Assembly (NCBI GenBank): GCA_964476625.1 | Contig: CAYZBJ010000075.1 | Span: forward strand, 1-21,976 | Reading direction: 5' to 3' | DNA length: 21,976 bases | From: JAMLIN01 sp964476625 | GTDB taxonomy: Bacteria; Pseudomonadota; Gammaproteobacteria; Burkholderiales; Burkholderiaceae_E | Shown: positions 1-6,649 of the stretch, in pieces | Numbering within the stretch: the first letter of the stretch is position 1 | How the letters are laid out: every line of letters starts with the position of its first letter | Notes under the pieces: generated by a model | Seen by the model: the letters and a program-made list of their open reading frames with translations, nothing else | What the model was told of the DNA's origin: nothing | Database searches by the model: none | Position numbers and translations under genes: made by a program

Positions 1-586
1 TGCCCGTGGCCATCACCAGCAGAATGCGCTTCTGCTCTTTGGCAATCGCCTCGATAGTCTTGTTGATGGCGAGCAATTGGTAGTAACGGGGCGTCTTGTT
101 GCTGCCATCGCTGTAGTAGTCCTGGGCTACCAAGGCCTGTTGCTGCGTGCTCAGCCCCTGATGCTCTGCCCACCATTGCCACAGCGTATCGGCACTGGGG
201 AACTCATCCAGGCTCAGTTCGCGCTCAATAACACCGTCCTTGGCGATCTTGTTGTGGAACAGGAAGCCATCTCCATTGCTGCTGAGTACGAAAGGCACTT
301 GCAGCATTTCGGCATAGCCGAGGGCCTGTTGCATGCCCGAGCCGATGGCATGCTTGTTGTCCTTGGCTTCGATGACGGCAATGGGCAGGTTGGGCTTGTG
401 GAACAGCACGTAGTCGGCACGCTTGTGCTGACCACGTGTGTGCAGTTTGCCGCGCACGATGATGCGCCCCTTGGTCAGCAGGAACTCTTCGCGCACCTGC
501 GTTAGAACGTCCCATCCGGCCTTTACTAGCGCTGGCGTGATGAACTTGGTGCAGATGTCGCGTTCGCTGAGCGTCTGCTTATTCAT
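1..586 (-). CDS. hsdR: Type I restriction enzyme R subunit (HsdR), N-terminal 195 codons, runs off left edge
   Basis: This is the start of the motor/nuclease subunit of a type I restriction-modification complex, which translocates and cleaves unmodified DNA together with HsdM and HsdS. Translation from ATG 586-584 begins MNKQTLSERDICTKFITPAL and stays open to the window edge. The type I R nuclease core is visible: Asp58 in KRADYVLF, Glu73-x-Lys75 in VIEAKDN (a PD-(D/E)xK site), then a Gln86/87...Tyr91 motif in GMQQALGYAE. The last residues read VMATG, the beginning of the helicase Walker A motif, so the SF2 helicase domain lies outside the window. A purine-rich GGAAGGGG sits about a dozen bases before the ATG. 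The gene begins 32 bp from the end of an IS3-family element on the same strand, and its base composition is lower in GC than the core genes. hsdM and hsdS are not in view, so completeness of the system cannot be judged. Confidence 0.9.
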   Translation of the reverse strand, partial: MNKQTLSERDICTKFITPALVKAGWDVLTQVREEFLLTKGRIIVRGKLHTRGQHKRADYVLFHKPNLPIAVIEAKDNKHAIGSGMQQALGYAEMLQVPFVLSSNGDGFLFHNKIAKDGVIERELSLDEFPSADTLWQWWAEHQGLSTQQQALVAQDYYSDGSNKTPRYYQLLAINKTIEAIAKEQKRILLVMATG

Positions 587-618
587 AGGATGTAACCCCT
601 TCCATGCTGGCTTTCCCT

Positions 619-644
619 TGACCTGCCCGGGCAATTTCAGACCA
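619..644. repeat. IS3-family terminal inverted repeat, orfB-side end
   Basis: Starts TGACCTGCCCGGGCAATT. It matches the other terminus at 11 of the first 13 positions, with scattered matches further in. It lies 8 bp beyond the orfB stop codon. Confidence 0.7.
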
Positions 645-651
645 GAAGTTT

Positions 652-1497
652 CTAGAGAACGGGCCTCTGGTGGATGGAATGGAGATTGTCGACGAACTCG
701 AGCGGAGTGCGGTACTCCAGGCTCGAGTGCGGACGGACCTGGTTGTAGTGCCGCCGCCAGGTCTCGATGATCACGCGCGCCTCGCGTCGGCTGCGGAACC
801 ACTCGAGGTTCAGGCACTCGTCCCGGAAACGGCCATTGAAGCTCTCGTCGGTGCCGTTCTGCCAGGGCTTGCCGGGATCGCTCAGCGCCGAGCCGGTGTT
901 CGAGTCCGCGATCCATTGCAGGATCGCGGCACTGACGAATTCCGGGCCATTGTCCGATCGCAGGTAGCGCGGTGCGCCTCGCACCGAGATCAGCTGGCTG
1001 AGCACCTCGATCACCCGCTTCGAGCGGATGCCGCCGGCCACGTCGATCGCCAGGCACTCGCGGGTGAACTCGTCGATCACGGTCAGGCACTTGATCTGCT
1101 GGCCGTTGGCGCAGGCATCGTAGACGAAGTCGTAGGCCCAGACGCTGTTGGGGCTGGTCGGTGCCTGCGGTCGTGGTCGTGATGTGGCCACCCGCTTGCG
1201 TGAGCGCTTCTTCGGCAGCTGCAGCCCCGCCAGCCGCCAGAGCCGGTGCGCGCGCTCCCAGCTCATCTCGTGGCCTTCGCGGCGCAGGAAGATCCGGATG
1301 CGCCGGTAGCCGTAGCGCGGGTACTGCTCGGCCAGACGTTTCATCGCTGCGAGCACGAGGGCGTCCTTCTTCGGCATCCGGCGCTCGTACGTCAACGCCG
1401 ACCTGTGTATCCCGATCAGCTCGCAGGACCGGCGCTGAGAGTGGCCCCGCAACATCGCGAAGCGCACCTGCTCGATCCGGCCCTGCGAGCTCACCAC
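652..1497 (-). CDS. IS3-family transposase OrfB (DDE integrase domain)
   Basis: This is the catalytic part of the IS transposase, normally made as an OrfAB fusion by -1 frameshifting. The frame read from the A6G site starts VVSSQGRIEQV and runs 281 residues to a TAG at 652-654. Visible features, numbered from that point, are an HTH_21-like segment containing YPRYGYRRI (about 59-67) and an rve integrase core. The catalytic triad is Asp123 (WAYDFVYD), Asp182 (RSDNGPEF) and Glu218 (NGTDESFNG). The 35 residues between the last two give the classic DD(35)E spacing. The C-terminal YNQVRPHSSLEYRTPLEF block is typical of the family. No internal stop or lost catalytic residue is seen, so the transposase could still be active. 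The first internal ATG in this frame is at 1455-1453. The real product is most likely the 367-residue OrfAB fusion. Confidence 0.88.
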   Translation of the reverse strand: MVSSQGRIEQVRFAMLRGHSQRRSCELIGIHRSALTYERRMPKKDALVLAAMKRLAEQYPRYGYRRIRIFLRREGHEMSWERAHRLWRLAGLQLPKKRSRKRVATSRPRPQAPTSPNSVWAYDFVYDACANGQQIKCLTVIDEFTRECLAIDVAGGIRSKRVIEVLSQLISVRGAPRYLRSDNGPEFVSAAILQWIADSNTGSALSDPGKPWQNGTDESFNGRFRDECLNLEWFRSRREARVIIETWRRHYNQVRPHSSLEYRTPLEFVDNLHSIHQRPVL

Positions 1498-1754
1498 TTT
1501 TTTCGGTTGATCTCCTTGAGCGTGTCGATGGCCATCTCCCGCTCGGCCACCATGCGCTTGAGCTTGGCGTTCTCGGCTTCGAGCTCCCGCAGCCGCCTCA
1601 CGTCGGCCGGATCCAGCTCGCCGAAGCGCTTGCGCCAGCCGTACAGCGTCTGTTCGCTGATCTTGTGCCGGCGGGCCACCTCGGCCACCGGCGTACGGTC
1701 CGCCTCGCGCAGGATCGCGACCATCTGTTCTTCGGTGAATCTGCTCTTTCTCAT
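1491..1754 (-). CDS. IS3-family transposase OrfA (helix-turn-helix protein)
   Basis: An 87-residue DNA-binding protein that recognises the IS ends and, as the N-terminal part of OrfAB, targets the transposase. It starts MRKSRFTEEQMVAILREAD, has a helix-turn-helix around residues 19-41 (EVARRHKISEQTLYGWRKRF), and then a leucine-zipper-like coiled coil (LRELEAENAKLKRMVAERE). A slightly longer frame opens at 1790, but the Met at 1754 matches the usual family start and is used here. The frame ends ...NRKKW-TGA, with the stop just beyond the A6G slippery site, so OrfA terminates unless the ribosome slips into the orfB frame. Confidence 0.88.
   Translation of the reverse strand: MRKSRFTEEQMVAILREADRTPVAEVARRHKISEQTLYGWRKRFGELDPADVRRLRELEAENAKLKRMVAEREMAIDTLKEINRKKW
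1497..1503 (-). promoter_or_regulatory. Programmed -1 ribosomal frameshift heptamer (A AAA AAG)
   Basis: On the minus strand the end of orfA reads AAC CGA AAA AAG TGG TGA. The heptamer A-AAA-AAG is the canonical IS3-family slippery sequence. Slipping back one base converts the reading to AAA AAG | GTG GTG AGC, which enters orfB directly. The OrfA stop lies 4 bases past the heptamer. Confidence 0.8.
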
Positions 1755-1797
1755 GGGCTCCTCGCCTCGGGGCGAGGGCCATTCTCTCAACTTATCT

Positions 1798-1823
1798 CCG
1801 GCCCGAATATCCCGGACACGTCA
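1798..1823. repeat. IS3-family terminal inverted repeat, orfA-side end
   Basis: Read inward from 1823 on the minus strand it begins TGACGTGTCCGGGATATTCG. Its outermost TGA also serves as an in-frame stop codon for the interrupted integrase reading frame next to it. Confidence 0.75.
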
Positions 1824-1958
1824 GTACTTCCACCGCCAGAGCTTGCCACCGGTGGGCTTGACCAGCAGGAACAAGCCCCCGCCGTCTGAAAGTTTCCAGT
1901 CTCGATCAGTCGGCTTGGCCGACCTGACCTTGGCATCAGTGAGTAGATTCTCGGGCAC
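1824..1958 (-). pseudogene. P4-type tyrosine integrase, N-terminal 45-codon fragment truncated by the IS
   Basis: The minus strand from a GTG at 1958-1956 reads VPENLLTDAKVRSAKP... through ...DGGGLFLLVKPTGGKLWRWKY. This is the characteristic start of the arm-DNA-binding domain (DUF4102) of P4/CP4-57-type integrases, which insert genomic islands by site-specific recombination, often at tRNA genes. A GGAG lies about 9 bases before the GTG. In intact relatives the next residue after WKY is normally Arg and about 350 further residues follow, including the catalytic R...HxxR...Y core. Here the frame meets the IS at 1823, whose terminal TGA stops it at once. The remainder is not found on the other side of the IS, so the gene is dead. 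It is too short to appear among ordinary predicted genes. Confidence 0.85.
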
Positions 1959-2154
1959 CGTTGGACTCCACTGCGGGGAAAAGTACCCCCAACGCTGCCC
2001 CCCGAATTTTCTGGACCTCGATGAACAATAGGAACGCTCAGCAAACCGTACTGTTTATGCAACCCATTGATTTTAAACGGGTCAATCTATCCACCAAGCG
2101 CTACTGAGCGCCACCGAGATCCAGCAAAAATCGTCAGACTCGATTTCGGTTCAA
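1959..2154. other. Non-coding island/chromosome boundary segment, candidate att region
   Basis: About 200 bp between the integrase start and the end of dxs, visibly richer in A/T than the core chromosome. Immediately upstream of the integrase, the minus strand carries two G-runs (GGGGGGCAGCG and TTGGGGGTACTTTT, about 1978-2003). G-rich direct sequences at this position could be arm-type integrase sites; this is inference only. P4-type integrase genes usually lie next to their attachment site, so the attL/attR core is expected here, but no tRNA 3' end is recognisable. No convincing gene is present. Confidence 0.4.
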
Positions 2155-2167
2155 GGGGTCAGACCCC
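2155..2167. repeat. GGGGTCAGACCCC palindrome, copy 1
   Basis: A 13-bp perfect palindrome with one central base, 9 bp past the dxs stop codon. The same 13-mer recurs at 19528-19540 inside a longer palindrome. It may be a REP-like or transcription-end element. The T-tract expected of a standard terminator is absent. Confidence 0.6.
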
Positions 2168-2176
2168 GATTCAGGG

Positions 2177-4090
2177 TCAGGTCCGCGACGCAACCAGGCG
2201 CGGCGAGGCGCCGCCGCTGCAGAGCTCGCCGAAGCGCTTGCGGATCGAGGCTTCGATCCCGCTGGCGTCCAGACCGAGTTCGACCAGCAGCGCGCGCTGG
2301 TCGCCATGGTCGATGAAGCGATCCGGCAGGCCGATGTGCAGGATCGGCCGCACGATGCCCGCGCTCGCGAGCGCCTCCGACACGGCGGCTCCCGCGCCGC
2401 CGCCGACCACATGCTCCTCGACGGTCACGAAAGCCTCGTGGCTGCGGGCGAGTTCGGTGAGCAGTTCGATATCGATCGGCTTGACGAAGCGCATGTTCAC
2501 CACCGTCGCATCGAGCGCGTCGCCGGCGCCGATGCAGTCGGCGAGCACGGTGCCGAAAGCGAGGATCGCGATCCGCCGCCCCTGCCGGCGGACTTCGCCG
2601 CGGCCGATCGGGATCGCATTGAGGTCCTTGCGCACCGCCGCCCCGATGCCGGCGCCGCGCGGATACCGGACCGCCGACGGTCCGTCATGCTGGAACGCCG
2701 TGAACAGCATCTGGCGGCACTCGTCCTCGTCGCTCGGAGCCAGCACGATGGTATTCGGGATGCAGCGCAGGTAGGCGTAGTCGTAGTTGCCGGCATGGGT
2801 CGCCCCATCGGCGCCGACGATGCCGGCCCGGTCGATGGCGAACACCACCGGCAGGTTCTGCAGGGCGACGTCGTGGATCAGCTGGTCGTAGCCACGCTGC
2901 AGGAAGGTGCTGTAGATCGCGACGACGGGCTTGAGGCCCTCGCAGGCGAGGCCGGCGGCGAAGGTCACCGCATGCTGCTCGGCGATCCCGACGTCGAAGT
3001 AGCGCTTCGGATAGCGGCGCTCGAACTCGACCAGGCCGGAGCCTTCGCGCATGGCCGGGGTGACCGCGACCAGCCGCTCGTCGAGCGCGGCCATGTCGCA
3101 GACCCAGTCCGAGAAGACCTGCGTGAACGTGGTCCGCGGTTTCCCCGCCGGCTCGATGCCCTTGGCGGGATCGAACCTGCCCGGACCGTGGTACAGGATG
3201 GGATCGACCTCGGCGAGCTTGTAGCCATGCCCCTTGCGGGTGACGATGTGCAGGAACTGCGGCCCGCGCAGCTCGCGCAGGTTCTGCAAGGTCGGCACCA
3301 GCGCATCGAGGTCGTGGCCGTCGATCGGGCCGACGTAGTTGAAGCCGAACTCCTCGAACATCGTGCCCGGGACGACCAGGCCCTTGGCATGCTCCTCGAG
3401 CTTGCGGGCGAGTTCCATCATGGGCGGCACATGCGAGAGGACGGCGCGTCCGACGCCCTTGACCTGGGTGTAGAACTTGCCCGAGAGCAGCCGCGCGAAG
3501 TAGTGGTTCAGCGCGCCGACCGCTGGCGAGATCGACATGTCGTTGTCGTTGAGGATCACCAGCAGGTCGATGTCGGAGGTCACGCCGGCATTGTTCAGCG
3601 CCTCGAAGGCCATGCCGGCGCTCATGGCGCCGTCGCCGATCACCGCGACATGCCGCCGTCGGCCCGGGCCGACGTTCTCGCCGGCGTGGCGGGCCGCGAC
3701 CGCCATGCCCAGCGCCGCCGAGATCGAGGTCGATGAATGCGCCGTGCCGAAGGTGTCGTAGGGTGATTCGCTGCGCTTCGGGAAGCCGCTGATGCCGCCA
3801 TGCTGGCGCAGGCTGCCCATGCGCTCGCGCCGGCCGGTCAGGATCTTGTGCGGATAGCTCTGGTGGCCGACGTCCCAGACGAGACGATCGCGGGGCGTGT
3901 CGAACACATAGTGGAGCGCGATCGCCAGCTCGACCGTACCCAGGTTGGACGACAGGTGGCCGCCGGTGCGCGCGACCGAATCGATGATGAAGCGGCGCAG
4001 CTCATCGGCCACCTGGGGCAGGCGGTCCCGACCGAGCTGGCGGAGATCCCGCGGGTCGTCGAGGGTCTCGAGCAATGCATGTGACGCCAC
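2177..4090 (-). CDS. dxs: 1-deoxy-D-xylulose-5-phosphate synthase
   Basis: Dxs condenses pyruvate with glyceraldehyde 3-phosphate, using thiamine diphosphate, to give DXP. This is the first step of the MEP isoprenoid pathway and also feeds thiamine and pyridoxal synthesis. The 637-residue protein has the full family layout: GGHLSSNLG with His45, GTAHSS with His118, the TPP/Mg motif GDGAM at 152-156 with the following NNAG, NDNDMS at 181-186, the TPP-activating glutamate Glu371 in DVGIAEQHAV, and His432 in GADGATHAG. A C-terminal transketolase domain carries VEEHVVGGG. The GTG at 4090-4088 is chosen as start because AGGAGA lies a short distance before it. It begins 14 bp after the ispA stop, so it is the last gene of an xseB-ispA-dxs operon. 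The adjoining acquired DNA lies immediately downstream. Confidence 0.97.
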   Translation of the reverse strand: MASHALLETLDDPRDLRQLGRDRLPQVADELRRFIIDSVARTGGHLSSNLGTVELAIALHYVFDTPRDRLVWDVGHQSYPHKILTGRRERMGSLRQHGGISGFPKRSESPYDTFGTAHSSTSISAALGMAVAARHAGENVGPGRRRHVAVIGDGAMSAGMAFEALNNAGVTSDIDLLVILNDNDMSISPAVGALNHYFARLLSGKFYTQVKGVGRAVLSHVPPMMELARKLEEHAKGLVVPGTMFEEFGFNYVGPIDGHDLDALVPTLQNLRELRGPQFLHIVTRKGHGYKLAEVDPILYHGPGRFDPAKGIEPAGKPRTTFTQVFSDWVCDMAALDERLVAVTPAMREGSGLVEFERRYPKRYFDVGIAEQHAVTFAAGLACEGLKPVVAIYSTFLQRGYDQLIHDVALQNLPVVFAIDRAGIVGADGATHAGNYDYAYLRCIPNTIVLAPSDEDECRQMLFTAFQHDGPSAVRYPRGAGIGAAVRKDLNAIPIGRGEVRRQGRRIAILAFGTVLADCIGAGDALDATVVNMRFVKPIDIELLTELARSHEAFVTVEEHVVGGGAGAAVSEALASAGIVRPILHIGLPDRFIDHGDQRALLVELGLDASGIEASIRKRFGELCSGGASPRLVASRT

Positions 4091-4104
4091 GCGTCGTCTC
4101 CTGT

Positions 4105-5040
4105 TCAGGACCTGCGCAACACGATCAGGTCCGCGAGCTGCGCGAGGCGGTCGGCGCGGTCGCCGAAGTGGTCGAGGGCGCGATGCGCATCGTCGCGCAG
4201 GGCCAGCGCGAGCGAACGCGCCTCGCCGACCCCCATCGCCGATACATAGGTCGGCTTGCCGGCTTCGCTGTCCTTGCCCGCGGTCTTGCCAAGCGTCGCG
4301 CTGTCGCCCTCGACGTCGAGGACATCGTCGATGACCTGGAAGGCCAGGCCCACCGCATCCGCGTACGCATCGAGCGCACGGCCGCCGGTGGCATCACTGG
4401 CCGCCGCCGCGCCCGCCATCCAGCCCAGGCGTACCGAGGCGCGCAGCAGGGCGCCGGTCTTGCGTCGGTGCATCTGCTCGAGCGCCTCGCGCCCGAGCTG
4501 ACGTCCCACTGACTCGATGTCGATCGCCTGCCCGCCGACCATGCCGGCCGAGCCGGCGGCAAGGGCAAGCTCGGCAACCAGCGCCGCCGTCGGCAGCCCC
4601 GGTTCGGCCAGCCCCGCCTTGCCGAGCAGGCCGAATGCGAGCGCCTGCAGGCCGTCGCCCACCAGCATGGCAAGCGGCTCGTCGAAGGCGACATGGACCG
4701 TGGGCCGGCCGCGGCGCCAGTCGTCGTCGTCCATGCAGGGCAGGTCGTCATGGACCAGGGAATAGGCATGGACCAACTCGACGGCGCAGGCGGCCGCGGC
4801 GGTGGCCTGCGCGCTCGCGCCCGAGAGCCCGGCGCTGGCGTGGACCAGCAGCGGCCGGACCCGCTTGCCGCCACCGAGGCTCGCGTAGCGCATCGCCTCG
4901 TGCAGGCGGCTCGGCACGGCGTCGGCCGGCGGCAGGGCTTGCGCCAGGGCCTCCTCTACCTGGGCGGCGGTATCCCGGCACCAGGTGGCGAAATCCGGCG
5001 CGGCGGCCTCGGCCACCGCCCTAGCGCTCGTCATCGGCAT
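4105..5040 (-). CDS. ispA: Polyprenyl (farnesyl/geranyl) diphosphate synthase
   Basis: A cytosolic trans-prenyltransferase that condenses IPP with DMAPP and GPP to make farnesyl diphosphate, the precursor of undecaprenyl phosphate, quinone side chains and haem O. At 311 residues it is of normal length for IspA. Key motifs are GGGKRVRP (57-64, pyrophosphate binding), the first Asp-rich motif DDLPCMDDD (98-106) and the second DDVLD (238-242). The two-residue insert in the first motif (DDxxxxD) is the usual type II bacterial FPP synthase pattern. The start overlaps the 3' end of xseB by 20 bp, indicating translational coupling; a second Met two codons later (5034) is an alternative start. The Ala-rich N-terminus reflects the genome's GC content. 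It shares an operon with dxs, which supplies its substrates. Confidence 0.95.
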   Translation of the reverse strand: MPMTSARAVAEAAAPDFATWCRDTAAQVEEALAQALPPADAVPSRLHEAMRYASLGGGKRVRPLLVHASAGLSGASAQATAAAACAVELVHAYSLVHDDLPCMDDDDWRRGRPTVHVAFDEPLAMLVGDGLQALAFGLLGKAGLAEPGLPTAALVAELALAAGSAGMVGGQAIDIESVGRQLGREALEQMHRRKTGALLRASVRLGWMAGAAAASDATGGRALDAYADAVGLAFQVIDDVLDVEGDSATLGKTAGKDSEAGKPTYVSAMGVGEARSLALALRDDAHRALDHFGDRADRLAQLADLIVLRRS

Positions 5041-5338
5041 CGCCTTCGAGCGGCTTGAGGAGATCGGCTTCGAGGATCCGGACCTGCTGCTGGATCACCG
5101 CGAGGCTCTCGCGGCAACGGGCGACCAGCTCGGCGCCGCGGCGATAGGCGGCCAGCGACTCCTCGAGGCCCAGGGTGCCGGCCTCCATGCGCTCGACGAT
5201 GGCTTCGAGCTCGCTGACCGCGGCTTCGAACGCGATGGGCTCGGCGGTCGCTTCGGGAGCCTTGTCGGGCGCCGCGGGCGTGGGGGATTTGCTGGGCATT
5301 GGCTTGGGACCGACGATGGCCACGACGGCTGCAGGCAT
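5021..5338 (-). CDS. xseB: Exodeoxyribonuclease VII small subunit
   Basis: XseB binds the large subunit XseA to form exonuclease VII, a cytosolic single-strand-specific exonuclease used in repair. The conserved core is FEAAVSELEAIVERMEAG followed by LGLEESLAAYRRGAEL and a helical tail ending GDADDER. This matches the two-helix XseB fold. Two starts are possible: Met at 5338 (105 residues, with a weak GGACGG ahead) or Met at 5299 (92 residues, no visible ribosome site). The extra N-terminal part is Pro/Ala-rich and not conserved, so the start is uncertain. A much longer open frame upstream on this strand is only the antisense of the Rieske and sulfurtransferase genes. It is the first gene of the xseB-ispA-dxs operon; xseA is not in the window. 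Confidence 0.92.
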   Translation of the reverse strand: MPAAVVAIVGPKPMPSKSPTPAAPDKAPEATAEPIAFEAAVSELEAIVERMEAGTLGLEESLAAYRRGAELVARCRESLAVIQQQVRILEADLLKPLEGDADDER

Positions 5339-5367
5339 GCGCACCGTCCGGCGTTCCGGAAGACTGG

Positions 5368-5397
5368 ATTTTACTGCGATCGGCCCTCGGCTGTCGG
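5368..5397 (-). promoter_or_regulatory. Putative sigma-70 promoter for xseB-ispA-dxs
   Basis: On the minus strand, CCGACA (5397-5392) and TAAAAT (5373-5368) are separated by 18 bp. They match the -35 consensus at 4 of 6 positions and the -10 at 5 of 6. Transcription would begin roughly 20 bp before the upstream xseB start candidate. Confidence 0.4.
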
Positions 5398-5542
5398 AGG
5401 CCGGCCCGCGAGCCCGGTGTACGCGCCCTGCGGGCCCGCATTTCGGGTATCCTTGGCCCCCTTCGAGCCGGGGGCCCGCCTTGCGCGACGCGCTCGCCCG
5501 GTGTGGCTTGGATCCGTCCTTCGATTTTTCTGGAGGATCAGA

Positions 5543-6649
5543 ATGTCGGACCTGGGTCGGCGCGAACTGCTGTCGCCCTCGCGCGCTCAACTCCCCGTTT
5601 CCGCTTACTTCGACGAAGCCCTGCTCGCCCGGGAGATCGAACTCCTGTTCCGGCGCGGTCCCGGCTATGTCGGCCATGAACGCATGGTTCCCGACCCGGG
5701 CGACTACCAGACCCTGGCCGCGGAGCACGAAGGCCGGGTGCTCGTGCGCAACGAGCGCGGCGTGGAGCTGCTGTCGAACGTCTGCCGCCACCGCCAGGCG
5801 ATCATGCTCAACGGCCGGGGTAACACCGGCAACATCGTGTGCCCCCTGCATCGCTGGACCTACAGCCTGCGCGGCGAACTGCTCGGCGCCCCGCAATTCC
5901 GCGAGCAGCCCTGCGCGAGCCTCGCGCGCAGTCCGCTGCAGAACTGGCGCGGCCTGCTGTTCGACGGCCCGCGCGACATCGCCGCCGACCTGCGCGCGGT
6001 CGGCCTCGAGGACACGATCGACTTCGATGGCTACCTGCTGAGCCACGTCGAAGTGCATGAGTGCGACTACAACTGGAAGACCTTCCTCGAGGTCTACCTC
6101 GAGGACTACCACGTCGGCCCGTTCCACCCGGGACTCGGGAAGTTCGTTTCCTGCGACGACCTCGAATGGACCTTCGGCGACTGGTTCTCGGTCCAGACGG
6201 TCGGCCTGCACCAGGACCTTCGCAAGCCCGGCTCGCCGACCTACCAGCGCTGGCACGAGGAAGTGCTCCGCAGTTGCAAGGGGGTGCTGCCGCGCTTCGG
6301 CGCCGTATGGCTCGCCTACTATCCGAACATCATGGTCGAGTACTACCCGAACGTCCTGGTCATCTCCAGCCTGGTGCCGCGCGGCCCGCAACGCACGACC
6401 AATGTCGTCGAGTTCTACTATCCCGAAGAGATCGCGCTGTTCGAGCCCGGCTTCGTCGCCGCCGAGCGCGCCGCCTACATGGAGACCTGCGTCGAGGACG
6501 ACGAGATCGCCCTGCGCATGGATGCCGGCCGGCGCGCCCTGCTCGCGCGCGGCGTCAACGAGACCGGCCCCTACCAGAGCCCGATGGAAGACGGCATGCA
6601 GCACTTCCACGAGTTCTATCGTCGCCACATCGAACTCGGGGACCGCTGA
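5543..6649 (+). CDS. Rieske-type aromatic ring-hydroxylating oxygenase, alpha subunit
   Basis: A predicted non-haem iron oxygenase of 368 residues. The N-terminal Rieske [2Fe-2S] site is Cys81-x-His83 (NVCRHRQ) and Cys100-x2-His103 (CPLHRW). The C-terminal catalytic domain has the NWK motif (177-179), the bridging Asp188 and ligands His190 and His195 in EDYHVGPFHPG. The third, carboxylate ligand is probably Asp319 or Asp320 in CVEDDEIAL. The start is fixed by a strong GGAGG 6 bp before the ATG. No beta subunit, ferredoxin or reductase gene is nearby, so electrons must come from elsewhere. Its stop overlaps the start of a sulfurtransferase (TGATG), so the two are co-translated. The substrate cannot be told from sequence; relatives act on aromatics, choline- or carnitine-like amines, or sterols. 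It is divergent from xseB. Confidence 0.88.
   Translation: MSDLGRRELLSPSRAQLPVSAYFDEALLAREIELLFRRGPGYVGHERMVPDPGDYQTLAAEHEGRVLVRNERGVELLSNVCRHRQAIMLNGRGNTGNIVCPLHRWTYSLRGELLGAPQFREQPCASLARSPLQNWRGLLFDGPRDIAADLRAVGLEDTIDFDGYLLSHVEVHECDYNWKTFLEVYLEDYHVGPFHPGLGKFVSCDDLEWTFGDWFSVQTVGLHQDLRKPGSPTYQRWHEEVLRSCKGVLPRFGAVWLAYYPNIMVEYYPNVLVISSLVPRGPQRTTNVVEFYYPEEIALFEPGFVAAERAAYMETCVEDDEIALRMDAGRRALLARGVNETGPYQSPMEDGMQHFHEFYRRHIELGDR

Larger units (their letters stand above)
619..1823 (-). mobile_element. IS3-family insertion sequence (about 1.2 kb)
   Basis: A complete-looking IS: imperfect terminal inverted repeats (outer ends TGACCTGCCCGGG at 619 and, reading inward on the other strand from 1823, TGACGTGTCCGGG) flank orfA and orfB joined by an A6G frameshift site. 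TG...CA termini, length of about 1.2 kb and the DD(35)E transposase are typical of the IS3 family; the OrfA and OrfB sequences look closest to the IS407 group from memory. The right boundary is supported independently, because an integrase reading frame ends exactly at 1824. The bases next to the two ends (ccct on the left, gtac on the right) do not match, so no target-site duplication is present. This suggests a rearrangement or adjacent deletion after insertion. Confidence 0.85.

Noticed and set aside
77..515. Small open frames on both strands at the left edge
   Set aside because: All are out-of-frame readings of the partial hsdR gene, which has recognisable nuclease motifs.
1787..2062. A 91-codon minus-strand frame running from the IS end across the integrase start
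   Set aside because: It reads the integrase region in the wrong frame; the adjacent frame gives the recognisable integrase N-terminus.
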